From positions 6,920,902 to 6,984,901 of the forward strand of contig NC_087076.1 of the NCBI RefSeq assembly GCF_026151205.1: DNA of 64,000 bases. The letters are read 5' to 3'. The notes beneath the pieces were generated by a model, which was not told where the DNA came from, ran no database searches, and worked only from the letters and a program-made list of their open reading frames with translations. Shown here one piece after another: positions 1 through 19,690 of this stretch. Positions within the stretch are counted from its first letter, which is position 1. The number at the start of each line of letters is the position of its first letter. The translations under genes were made by a program, and so were the position numbers. The stretch comes from Bolinopsis microptera. Lineage: Eukaryota > Ctenophora > Tentaculata > Lobata > Bolinopsidae.

Positions 1-24
1 CCATTAAAAAAAAAGTCCGGTATC

Positions 25-514
25 ATTTGTCATACGTTGTATGACCCGCCGCGCACGAAGTGCGCGGCTCCCCCTGTATCGTCAGGACGATAGTGAAACG
101 ACCGTGGGGGTCGCAACGTGATACAAGGTATCATGTAGCACAGAGAAGATTTGGAGACTATACATTGTCATACGTTGTATGACCCGCCGCGTCGAAGACG
201 CTTTAGTGAAACGACCGTGGGGGTCACTGCACGTGATACAACGCACGACCCAGTAGTGCATCGCGCTACAATGTTACTACTTACTGGGCCGTGCTCAGCC
301 TATTATATATCATTCGACGCCTAATTTAAATAAATATATTTTTCCATCAACATTAATAATTTATCAAATTCAATTTTATTAATTAATAAAATCTAATACA
401 TTATATATAAATTTGTATCACGTTGCGACCCCCACGGTCGTTTCACTATGGTCCTGACGATACAGGGGGAGCCGCGCACTTCGTGCGCGGCGGGTCATAC
501 AACGTATGACAAAT
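25..514. mobile_element. Foldback/MITE-like element with ~98-bp multi-hairpin inverted arms
   Basis: The left arm (29-126) and right arm (413-510) are reverse complements with a single mismatch in 98 bases. A few more matching bases (ATTT/AAAT) extend beyond them. Each arm is a string of small perfect hairpins. In the left arm these are 29-45 (GTCATAC stem), 49-67 (CCGCGCAC stem), 77-92 (TATCGTC stem) and 99-113 (CGACC stem). A shorter copy of the same module lies inside at 167-241. The middle (about 300-410) is A+T rich and has no ORF. The structure fits a non-autonomous DNA transposon. No certain target-site duplication is visible, so the superfamily is unknown. Confidence 0.75.
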
Positions 515-540
515 ATAAATAATTCATTAAAACTTCCCAG

Positions 541-1133
541 CAGAGGCGGCTCGTGGGAGCTGGCTGGCAATTTTGTTGGGGGTCCAATCGATGGACTGGG
601 GGGGGGGAGGGGGGCTTGGGAGCCGGCTCAAGCTGATCCCTCCAAACTACCGATTACATTACACACAGGGCCTTGTAAATGTAATGTGTAACACTTTACA
701 GGCGACAGCAAACAAAAACAAAAACTTATAACATGGGTGAAACAGGACACCACACGTGTACGATCTCAGCCGCGCAGTATCACAACAGTCAATAGTTCAA
801 AGGGTCCTAGACCCCCAAATCGAGGCAAATCATAATAGATTACCTGTAGCGGGATGCGCACGATGTGCTTTGTACCGTTTACAATTAACTATGTGTTAAA
901 ACTGCGCGGCTGAGTAATCCAGAGGTAAGATTGGACTCCCTACAACACAAAATTTCACGAAGATCATGCGTGCGCTTACATTAAAACGTATGATAGTAAA
1001 CGAAGACCCTTATATTGCGATTTGTTATTTCCTAACACTATTACTAATTACTATTTCTATTTTAAGCACCAGCCACCAGATAATAAGTCAAAGGCGTCCA
1101 CGGACGCCTGGACGCCCTCAATAGCCGCCTCTG
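541..1133. mobile_element. hAT-type non-autonomous transposon (MITE), complete with TSD
   Basis: The ends are perfect 11-bp terminal inverted repeats, CAGAGGCGGCT at 541-551 and AGCCGCCTCTG at 1123-1133. They are flanked by an exact 8-bp direct repeat, CTTCCCAG, at 533-540 and 1134-1141. An 8-bp target duplication with CAG-starting ends is the hallmark of the hAT superfamily. The 593-bp interior has no transposase ORF; the short ORFs at 506 and 1022 overlap its edges and are not supported. It sits about 30 bp from the right arm of the foldback element at 25-514. Confidence 0.85.
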
Positions 1134-1251
1134 CTTCCCAGTGGAATAAAGATTTACAAAACGCTTCTTTGCCACAAAAGGATGTAACCAAAGATATTCA
1201 ATATGTCTCTCCTTATTGCTTAAATAACTGGGTCCTTCAATTTTCCCTATA

Positions 1252-1745
1252 CTATACTAAAACTTCATTTGAAACATTCCAAAAATAAAAATCATTTCCA
1301 CTGTTTTTAGAAATCATTTTTTTCTTAAATCCTTCCAATCTAACTTTAAAACTTAAAACTGTCGAGCAGTTCTTGACATCTGGAGGGAGTTTGTTCCAAT
1401 AAGGAATGGCTCGATCCGGAAGAAAAGAAGACTGGAGATTCTTCACTTTAGTTACACTCTTACTACATCTATTGGTTGAAACAAGATTAAGACCAGATCT
1501 GCTCATTCTGAACAAACCCGATCCATATTCAGTCAAACCACTAGTACTTTAAAAGCTTCAATAAGGTCCCCACGTATTCGCCGCTCTGCCAGCGTTGTCA
1601 AATTGAGGAGATCCAGTCAAATTGAGGAGATCCAGTCTACAGCTGTATGGAAGAGTATCCACCTCATCAATAAGACAGGTAAACCGCCTCTGGACGCTCT
1701 CCAGCTCCCTGTAAGATATGTTTCACTGCTACTGATGCAGTCCTT
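1252..1745 (-). pseudogene. Degraded CR1/Jockey-type LINE, C-terminal end of the RT protein
   Basis: Read on the minus strand, 1745-1550 gives a block beginning LESVQRRFTCLI and later ERRIRGDLIEAFKVL. The frame then continues, after a stop, into RSGLNLVSTNRCSK and RAIPYWNKLPPDV, then SFKVRL. These are the blocks that follow the thumb of CR1/Jockey/L2-type reverse transcriptases. A 20-bp direct duplication (about 1604-1643) and stop codons break the frame, so it is a dead 5'-truncated copy. No RT catalytic core is present. The hAT element at 541-1133 lies just beyond its 3' end. The clade is inferred from motif style only. Confidence 0.7.
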
Positions 1746-3232
1746 GATCTGACAAGCAAGGCTTCTCTGTTTTTCGTCTAACTATGTACCGTTGGGCTTG
1801 TGGAACCCGTAGGGGGGACATGCATAGGTTAGAATGGTTTTGTGCACCAAGAGGAGTGAGGGAATGAGGGTTGAAGAGAGAGAGAGAGTTAGTGAGTTGT
1901 TAGGGTGGTTAGGATCAGTAGGTGGAGTGTTTGGTTGGAGCCTTCTGTTTTGCTGTATAGCAGTTTAGTCACTCCGCAGTTTATTAACTGTGTCTCAACT
2001 CGGAGTATTCAGATTGTTTGTATATTTTGTTTTCCTTTTGTCGAGTTCTATAGAATTTTTAATATTTTTCGGAATTTCATCTCTATTATCTTGTTCTATT
2101 TTGAAAGGCTGATGAGTTTCATACATCCATTTTTTAAATCTTTTGTATGAAAACCTGGACATCTTCTTGTTAGTCGTATATGCCTTATCTAGTCAGGATT
2201 TAATTTGCAGTTATAAACTTCTGTTTTCTTAATAATTTCACCTCGTCCAAGGCGAGATGTACAATCTCTACTGTCATTTAGTTATCATTTACAGCTGAGC
2301 ATAAGGGTTAAATTTAAATTATTTAACTTTTTGGTGCTGTATAAAGATAACATTAATTTATTATTATTATATCGGGTCTCAATAAGAGGTCTCGACTGCC
2401 TAGGCATCAAACCTTGGCAATCGGTAATTTTCCTCTGGCCCGGAGTCAGCTGACCCTAGGGTTATTATTATTATTATTATCATATAAATTATATTAAAAG
2501 GGTTAATGATAGCTAATTAAAAATGAAGAAATCCTATTAACCATTTAAATACCTGTTAAATACTTACTGATTCGACATGAAAGTGGAATGACATAATTGA
2601 TGATATATATATAATTTTTTTTATGATGTAGAGTTTATTATAAACACTGGATCAGTGCATTGAGTGCACACTCGAGAGACTAGACCTGCTGGTTCTTTTG
2701 AGTGAGTATGTTGGGCTGTATTGGTTCACAAAATTTTATGATCAGGTTTTTACCTATATTTATTATGAAATTAATATTCATTATAATGGCAATAAAATTT
2801 AAATTTTGTTTTCCTTAAAACAAAAATTTCAATTTTATGCCATTTATTACAGAGTAAACAAGTTTACAATAAATCAATTTGATATTTAAAGGAATCCTAA
2901 TTCAATGTGTAGTATGGTTGTCACTCTTTGAATAGATAAGATATAGGTTGACAGGGCAAAGGAGTGTGCGTGCTGTTCGCTATTGCTCACATCAAACGGC
3001 AACCTAGTAAATGTTTTGTATGGACACCGGTCTCCATCACGATACAAAATTAGGATTGTAGAATTTATTGTATAACTATTAGTGCAGTGGAGGTAGCGGT
3101 GTAGTGCATTAATAGAGTGACAGGAGATGAACTGTAATGGACAGTTTTGATAGATATCTCCTACTGTTTAAAACCTTAACAATCAACACAGGTAGCTGAA
3201 GATGATTTTATAAATGCGTGGCAATGACATAG
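1746..3232. other. Intergenic stretch upstream of the kinase gene
   Basis: No supported gene. It holds a short (GA)n run near 1878-1890. A GC-richer block of about 110 bp (2372-2460) is flanked on both sides by ATT/TTA microsatellites (about 2352-2367 and 2461-2481) and looks like a small retroelement remnant. The rest is A+T-rich sequence. The kinase promoter presumably lies in the last few hundred bases, but no convincing core-promoter motif was identified. Confidence 0.4.
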
Positions 3233-12672
<9,440 letters not shown>

Positions 12673-14690
12673 GCTTTGGTAATGATGTTTGTCAAGTCAA
12701 ATTAGATCGCTTCGCAATAGAAGCTTCTAGAAAATATATATATAGAAACTTTAGTGTAACATTAACGTTTGGTTATCTGTTTGTAAATGACCCTATTTAT
12801 AGATAATAAGCTTTGAGTTAGTCATTTAAAAGTTAATAACGTAGTCTTCTAACTTCAGAGAAGCAGAAGTCGCGTGCCAGTAAGCTTCACCAGATTTCAA
12901 TAGACCCATTCCCGAACCAGGTGATTTGAACGACACGAGACCTAGCTTTCTTATCATTAGCCTAGAATCAGACTTGTTATTACTCAACTGACAACGATTA
13001 GTTCTTATGATCTGTTCAAACGACAGTTCTAGTTTGTTCTCCCGATGACCATTTGATTGGCTAATGACCACATAATAGGATAATCATGTTATAACCATTA
13101 TGATCATTTAAAATATTTCAGAACTCCCAACTAAATGGTCGAAGGTTCAGTTGAACACAACCCTGTTAATACGACTCGAGCTAATGTTAAACCTGCCCAC
13201 AAAGTCCCTCGTGCCCTGTTACCGAATAAAGACGACGTTTAGACTTTTAACCACATCATTGATTTCAATAGGACTTGTTGATTGAAGCACTCACGATCAT
13301 AAGGTCATCAGAATGGGGTTTACAGTACCAGATAAAAGACTTAATGTTTTACTCTTGTATCTTTAACAAAAAAACGCTCAAAAAGAATGTAGTTGGTCGG
13401 TTTAAAGCTTGAACGCAGAACGTAAAGATTTGATGTAGATCGAAGGTGACAGACGATTCTCTATTCGGAATTTATCACGAATGTTTTAATTATATTCACT
13501 CCCTAGCTGTTGATTCTTCCCAATGTTATACTCCTATCTTGAACTGTAAACAATATGAACAGTATAATCAAATGTACGATAACAAATAACTGAATTTCAA
13601 TTGTTTCAATACTGTGTGTGGTGTTCCAGTAGGTAGGTTTGTTCGTGAGGATGGAATTAAGATAGTTTTGAGGCGTTAGGAAACGACAGCAGAAAAGTTT
13701 AAACATAAGTCCTGTAGTATTGAGTAGAAACCGGTAGAAAATTAAGTTTTGACTTATAGTTAGAATTGTACCATTTCAAGGATGCAGTATTTGGATCCGG
13801 GTTCGATTTTATGGAACGCGCGATTTATAATTTTGTTGTTAAATTAATACTATGAGCGCTGTGTGCGATATTTTATCGCGCGCATTATTTGTTCTTGTGG
13901 CTCGACCTTGAAAAATAAAACAGATTTTCCGAACTAAAACTCCATCACGAGATCAATTTTCAACTGCACTCTTAGAAAAAATGATCTAAAAACTATCCTC
14001 ATTTGTTAGTTTAAACATTGAAATTCTGCTACTCGTGGTCTTTAGTTAAAATTGTTAAGATATCTGTGTTCGACAGCAGTCAGTATGACTCTATTTTTAT
14101 TAGCTGTGCTTGCGCCTTAACTTACACGCAAGATTGTGGTTAACCAGTTTTTAAAATAATGATTTATGGACTTTCCACAGTTTCATTCTTTGCCGGAAGT
14201 ATGTGGCACGTAACCATGTGTCTGAAAGGTTGCCGTAGCAACGCGCCATTTAACCTATAAAGATGTTTTCGCGCCTGCAGAATAAGGTACAGAAACGCGT
14301 GCCAATATCGGGTCATTGACGATGTTGAAACAACTTGATGAACAAAACAAAAACCAAAACAATAGTTACTTGTGAAAGATATGGTCAATCTCCTATATGG
14401 CCACTACATCTACTCAATGGCATCATCAGCTATCGCTATCACTATAATTGGCCTCTGATACCAATAGATTTATCGGCATTAAGTGCGAAGTGGGAGCAGA
14501 TTAAAGAATACCCGATACATAGCATCATTGAAATGGTTCCAATGATGGTGTTGTTGCTACTTGTTTAAGTCAATGGCGTTATAAAAGGTAGGGTCATGTG
14601 CGACTTTTACTGATGTGACTTACAAAATCTGAGGAATAAATATGCTTGTGATTTAACTCTGATGTTTATCTAGTGAATAACTTGGCAGTT
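12673..14690. other. Intergenic stretch between kinase gene and first LINE
   Basis: A+T-rich DNA with no ORF that shows family motifs or splice structure. Short runs such as the (TA)n near 12737 are present. The kinase 3' UTR presumably occupies the first few hundred bases. Confidence 0.4.
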
Positions 14691-15479
14691 GGCACCTTAG
14701 TAAGTAAATAAATAAGTAAACCTGTTAGTCTTCCAATGGTTGTAGATGCGTAGGTGATCAAAAAGATCACCGCTGACTAGCAGTTCTGTGCTCTCACTAT
14801 AAAAGCCAGGGCTGTGAATCGGAGGTACCCCGCTAGTGCCCCCCTGTCAGTACTTAGTCGAACAAGTCGACCTTAGCCTCTCTGCAACAAGTCCTCCTGA
14901 TGCCTCCACGTGGTGAAGACTGGATACTGGACGATGGATGGTGGTGAACTCCAGGCAAGAATCAGGATGGGCGACGGGTAGATAGCTGACCCCCGGAGAG
15001 ACAAGATAGGAACGTCAGTTGTCTCTCGAACTCCTAGCCTCTGAAGAAGAGAGGTGCGGAGCATCAGCTGGAGGTGTTGGTCATTATATCCTCTGACTTT
15101 CCACTACGACCCAAATGATTGGACCACGCTCTGGTGGAAAGGATGACCCCCCATACCCGGGGTAACGGGCAGTCAGGGAGAGGGCTAGCTCCTGCAAAAG
15201 TTTAGCTTATGCTGACACCCTAGCCCCCCCTAGCTCAGGGACAGGAGTGGCTACCTTCGGGTAGTGTCGGAGAAGAAGAAGAAGAAGAAGAAGAAGAATT
15301 CACCACATCATTTACCCTGAGCAGACAGTTCGATTGGTTAAAGTCTGATAAAAAGTTCAACTCAAGTTGATGTTCCTGCGGTTCAAACCCAAATGTTCCG
15401 GTAGCGTGGCTTTGGGAAATGACCATTTGCCACCATGGAGGGGACTCCATGGGGTCATTTAGCTATTTGAAAAACAACT
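14691..15479 (+). mobile_element. Probable 5' non-coding leader of the RTE-like LINE
   Basis: This GC-richer block lies directly upstream of the LINE ORF and includes a (GAA)n run at about 15269-15297. It has no ORF with recognisable motifs. Calling it the element's 5' region rests on its position and its compositional contrast with the flank; the exact left border is not defined. Confidence 0.4.
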
Positions 15480-18400
15480 ATGATGAATTTAAACAGCACT
15501 AGGGTTAAAGCCCCTAACACGAATCTTGTGGAGGGTCGGCAGTTTTATGACTTGGTTGGCTTAAAACCCAATCTGGGAGGGCCAGGCGATGATGTACTGA
15601 CGTACCCAACACAACACAACAGGATAAGTACAGAACCGGAAAAGAAGAGCAGTAATAGTGGCAGCGTTGTGTCGTGTAGTAGGAAAACGTTCATCGGGAC
15701 ACTGAACGTTCGTACTGTTAGGGAACAGTATAAGAGGATAGAGTTAGCATCGCTCTTTCTTGAGAGTAGAGTTGCAGTTTTAGGGGTACAAGAGCACCGG
15801 ATTGTGCATGAGGAGGAGATCAAGATCCAGAGTTTTGAGAAGGGTGTGCACCTGGTGACCACACCTGCTTGGAGAAACACCCGACAAGCTGCTACTGGTG
15901 GAGTTGGGTTTATGCTGACCAAGCAGGCCTACAAAGCAGTGAGTCTCATGAAATCGTTTGGGAAGCGAATTTTTCTCATATCCTTTGATGGAAACCCACG
16001 GCTTACAGTAATAACGGTGTACAGTCCCACTGAAGCAGCATCAAATGAAGAGGCAGAGGACTTTCACGAGGGACTAAGATCTGCACTAGGAGAGGTACCA
16101 GCCCATCATCTGCTAATGGTTGTTGGTGATCTTAACGCCCATCTTAGCAGATTGAATGAGGAGGATTCAGGTTGGTACTGGCATCGAGTATCCAACAGAA
16201 ACGGATCGCTTCTCAGGGATACTTTGTTGGAGGGAAACCTTGAGGCAACTAACCACCGATTCCAGAAACGTCCCGGTAAACTATGGACGTATCTCTCTGA
16301 CGGAACACTGAGCAAGAGTCAGATTGATTACATCCTGATAAGGAAGAAGTGGCGTAACTCAGTCAAGGACACTGTTGTCTCCAATTCTTTTAACTCTCTT
16401 GGGTCGGACCACCGTCTAGTAGTTAGTTCAGTCAAACTCAGCCTGCGAAAGTGCCAGAATGCACCTAGAGTAGTAAGATATGACTACAGACTGCTCAAAG
16501 AGAATAAGGAGTTGCAAGCCTTGTATTCTGTGGAGGTGAAAAACAGATTCTCTATGCTACTGGAGGAAGAATCTAGTGAGCAGAACGATCCCACGATTCA
16601 GTACGGAAAGCTTATGAATGCCGTGAAAGCAACCAATCATAAGTTGCTGAAGCCCATCCCAAGAAGACAACGTAACAACCCCTCCCAAGATCCTAGGGTA
16701 TCGGAGAGGAGGAGAACTCTGTTTCAGGCCAAAGACGCATATCATGAGAATCCTACAGAGGAGAGTAGAGAGGTAGTTAAGGAGTGTAAGGATGCACTTG
16801 CAGTGAGCTACAAAGAGGTTGAGGAGGAGACTCTTGTTTCTCGGATCAGGCGGGCTGAGGATGCTGCTGACAGGTGCAAGAATAAGGAAAGTTGGGACCT
16901 TATTAATGACATAAATGGCAGGAAAAGCAAGCCATGCAGCCTGGTTGATGGAGGTAGTGCAGAGGGGAGATTGAAGAGCTGGAAGGACCACTTCACTAAG
17001 CTCCTGGGTCAACCACCATCTGTACCTGACCAGGAAATAGTTATCCAAACCATCCACCCCCAGCAGGATATAGAGACTGGTCTGTTTTGCAGGGAGGAGT
17101 TAGCGGAGGCGAGGAAGCAGATCAAGGAGGGTAAGGCCTATGGTGATGATGGCATAGCTCCAGAGATTCTCAAAAGAGTGGACATGGACGACCTGATTCT
17201 AGAGTTCTGTAACAGCGCTTTGGTTGATGGAAAAATCCCTGATCAATGGCGGCAACTCAACATCGTGCCTGTGCCAAAGAAAGGAAATCTAACTAAAGTG
17301 GATAACTACAGAGGAATCGCTCTTACGTCCATTGTTAGTAAGACCCTGAATCGTATGATCCTTAACAGAATCAAACCAGCGATGGAGAAAATCCTGAGGA
17401 TCAACCAAAACGGATTTCGGGAGGGACGCAGTACCACCAGCCACATTCTGTGTCTAAGGAGGATCTTGGAGGGGGCTAGAGACAAAAACCTGACCGCCCT
17501 TCTCTTGTTCATCGATTTTAAGAAGGCCTTTGATAGCATTCATAGGGGTATATTGATGAAGATACTCCTGGCATATGGGATACCAGAGCCCATTGTTAGG
17601 CTGATATATGCTATGTACAAGGACACCATGGCACGAGTCATCACGGAGGATGGTCTGACTGAAGCTTTCCTTATACTTGCTGGAGTTATGCAGGGAGATA
17701 CACTGGCGCCCTACCTCTTCGTGATTGTCATTGACTATGTGATGACAACAGCACTTAGAGGCAAAGATCTGGGCTTCACTGTCAACCCCAGAAGAAGCAG
17801 GAGATACCCAGCAGTTAAGATGACAGATGTCGACTTTGCTGACGATCTTGCACTGACAACAGACACCGCAGAGCAAGCGCAAGATCTTCTCCTCAGTGTG
17901 GAGCTGGCTGCTAACTCCGTTGGACTTCACCTCAACGAGAGTAAGACGAAGTACATCAGAGTCAATCTCTCTGAGTCTGACTCTACCGTCATTAAAGCAG
18001 CAAGCGGGCAGGAGATAGAGCAAGTAGACGACTTTGTCTACCTTGGAAGCAGAATAATGAGTGCGGAGAAGGACTTTGATGTTAGGAAAGCAAAGGCATG
18101 GGGGGCCTGTCATCAGTTAAAGACAACCTGGAAGTCTGGAATGCGCAGGGACTTAAAGATCCGTGTCTTCCGAGCAACGGTTGAGCCCGTACTCCTGTAC
18201 GGCTCTGAAGCATGGACGATAAGCCAATCCATGACTAAGCGGATCAATGGATGCTACACTAGAATGCTCCGGATGGCCTTGAACATACGTTGGCCACAAG
18301 TCATCAACAACAGTGATTTATACGGCAACATCCCCAAGCCATCAGCGATGATAGCCTCCAGAAGAATGAGACTGGCTGGACATGTAGCCAGGCATGACGA

Positions 18401-18593
18401 CCTTCTGGCAAACCAACTTCTGTTCTGGGACCCTCAGCATGGAAACAGGAGACCGGGGAGGCCCCACCTTACGTTTCTGGACATGCTAAAGAAGGACACC
18501 AGCCTTTCCTGTGTTGAAGAGATAAGATCTGTTATGCTTGACCGCGACGTGTGGCGAGGAATTGTAGTTGCTCGGACCAAGAAGCCGACTTAA
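15480..18593 (+). CDS. RTE-like non-LTR retrotransposon polyprotein (APE endonuclease + reverse transcriptase), intact ORF
   Basis: One uninterrupted ORF of 1037 codons. The N-terminal apurinic-type endonuclease shows LNVRTV, VQEHR, VVGDLNAHL, SQIDYI and SDHRLV (about residues 75-312). The reverse transcriptase shows FIDFKKAFDSIH (about 677-688), the MQGDTLAPYLF block and the catalytic FADD box (about 784-787), then FVYLGS, LLYGSEAWT and RRMRLAGHVARHD. These blocks and the single ORF fit the RTE group of LINEs, which nick target DNA and prime cDNA there. All catalytic residues I can check are present, so the copy may be young. The clade was assigned by motif style, not phylogeny. Met at 15480 is the first in frame. 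Confidence 0.9.
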   Translation: MMNLNSTRVKAPNTNLVEGRQFYDLVGLKPNLGGPGDDVLTYPTQHNRISTEPEKKSSNSGSVVSCSRKTFIGTLNVRTVREQYKRIELASLFLESRVAVLGVQEHRIVHEEEIKIQSFEKGVHLVTTPAWRNTRQAATGGVGFMLTKQAYKAVSLMKSFGKRIFLISFDGNPRLTVITVYSPTEAASNEEAEDFHEGLRSALGEVPAHHLLMVVGDLNAHLSRLNEEDSGWYWHRVSNRNGSLLRDTLLEGNLEATNHRFQKRPGKLWTYLSDGTLSKSQIDYILIRKKWRNSVKDTVVSNSFNSLGSDHRLVVSSVKLSLRKCQNAPRVVRYDYRLLKENKELQALYSVEVKNRFSMLLEEESSEQNDPTIQYGKLMNAVKATNHKLLKPIPRRQRNNPSQDPRVSERRRTLFQAKDAYHENPTEESREVVKECKDALAVSYKEVEEETLVSRIRRAEDAADRCKNKESWDLINDINGRKSKPCSLVDGGSAEGRLKSWKDHFTKLLGQPPSVPDQEIVIQTIHPQQDIETGLFCREELAEARKQIKEGKAYGDDGIAPEILKRVDMDDLILEFCNSALVDGKIPDQWRQLNIVPVPKKGNLTKVDNYRGIALTSIVSKTLNRMILNRIKPAMEKILRINQNGFREGRSTTSHILCLRRILEGARDKNLTALLLFIDFKKAFDSIHRGILMKILLAYGIPEPIVRLIYAMYKDTMARVITEDGLTEAFLILAGVMQGDTLAPYLFVIVIDYVMTTALRGKDLGFTVNPRRSRRYPAVKMTDVDFADDLALTTDTAEQAQDLLLSVELAANSVGLHLNESKTKYIRVNLSESDSTVIKAASGQEIEQVDDFVYLGSRIMSAEKDFDVRKAKAWGACHQLKTTWKSGMRRDLKIRVFRATVEPVLLYGSEAWTISQSMTKRINGCYTRMLRMALNIRWPQVINNSDLYGNIPKPSAMIASRRMRLAGHVARHDDLLANQLLFWDPQHGNRRPGRPHLTFLDMLKKDTSLSCVEEIRSVMLDRDVWRGIVVARTKKPT

Positions 18594-19430
18594 GTCAGTT
18601 AAGTCAGTAAACCTAGTTAGTAGGTTCAATAGGTTCAAAAGGTAGGTAGTAGTAGGTTTCTCGGCCAGGTGGTGATTATTATTTCAAAATCAGTGTTTAC
18701 ACTTTACAGATAAATATCCATCAGAACAGAAGAAACAACCGAATAATGTGACATAAAAAAACAACTTATTCACAACGAAACAGATCATAATGTCACTTCA
18801 ATATCATTTGATGCAGTATGCACATGTACGTTACCATGCTGTAACTATGCAAATTCCTATTTCTCATCTAATTTGGACGGAACAAAAATCCCTGAATCTA
18901 ATTTTATACAGTTGCATGATCCCTTCTTTATACCCGAACCCCTAAAAACGGTTCACATTCATTTGGAAAGTCACAGAGATCAAATTTCACAGCCACTTAA
19001 ACATTTTACATACAATATCGATTTTACTATGTACATGGTTACAAAATGTATTTCCCAATCTATTTAAAAAACTCTGATACATGAATAAATTTAAAAGAAT
19101 GAAATACGTCTGTTAAAATGTGTTTAAGTTGATAAGGGATCGTTCACATATAACGTAAGCCAAAATAGGGGGACAGATGGCTTTGGAAAATCTTACAATT
19201 ACATTAGTGCAATTTCTACAAAATTGAAAATAGCTGTGTAAAGTGGCTTACATGATAAGCGAACAAACCTTAGCAAACCAAGCGATGAAGGTTGTGCCAA
19301 AATTTCTGGGTTATGAACTTTGAAGAGTTATGAATTATCAAATATTTTACTGTAAAATACTTTCTTGAACGTGATTGGATAAATATCTTATCTTCACAGG
19401 TTTTAAAAGCATATGATGCAAACAATGATT
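18594..19430. other. LINE 3' tail followed by intergenic DNA with a MITE remnant
   Basis: 18594-18690 carries short repeated AAGTCAGT and TAGGTTC words after the LINE stop and is probably its 3' UTR and tail. At about 19136-19275 a block begins GGGATCGTTCACATATAACG and ends with a related inverted sequence (GGCTTACATG...TTCG region). It resembles a small DNA-transposon remnant, and similar end words recur near 42486 and 59141. No gene is seen. Confidence 0.4.
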
Positions 19431-19439
19431 AGTAGACAT

Positions 19440-19690
19440 TGTTTACATGATAATAACAACGTTTACAGTTTACATGATAGAGCATACTTTGCTGGCATGT
19501 TTACATGACAGAGCACACTTTGCTGGCATGTTTACATGATAGAGCACACTTTGCTGGCATGTTTACATGATAGAGCACACTTTGCTGGCATGTTTACATG
19601 ATAGAGCACACTTTGCTGGCATGTTTACATGATAGAGCACACTTTGCTGGCATGTTTACATGACAGAGCACACTTTGCTGGCATGTTTGC
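19440..19690. repeat. 31-bp minisatellite overlapping the 3' end of the TIR/EF-hand gene
   Basis: About eight tandem copies of a unit containing AGAGCACACTTTGCTGGCAT and GTTTACATGAT. The copy nearest the gene encodes, on the minus strand, the last ten or so codons and the TAA stop of the TIR/EF-hand protein. The array seems to have grown out of that coding end. Confidence 0.9.
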
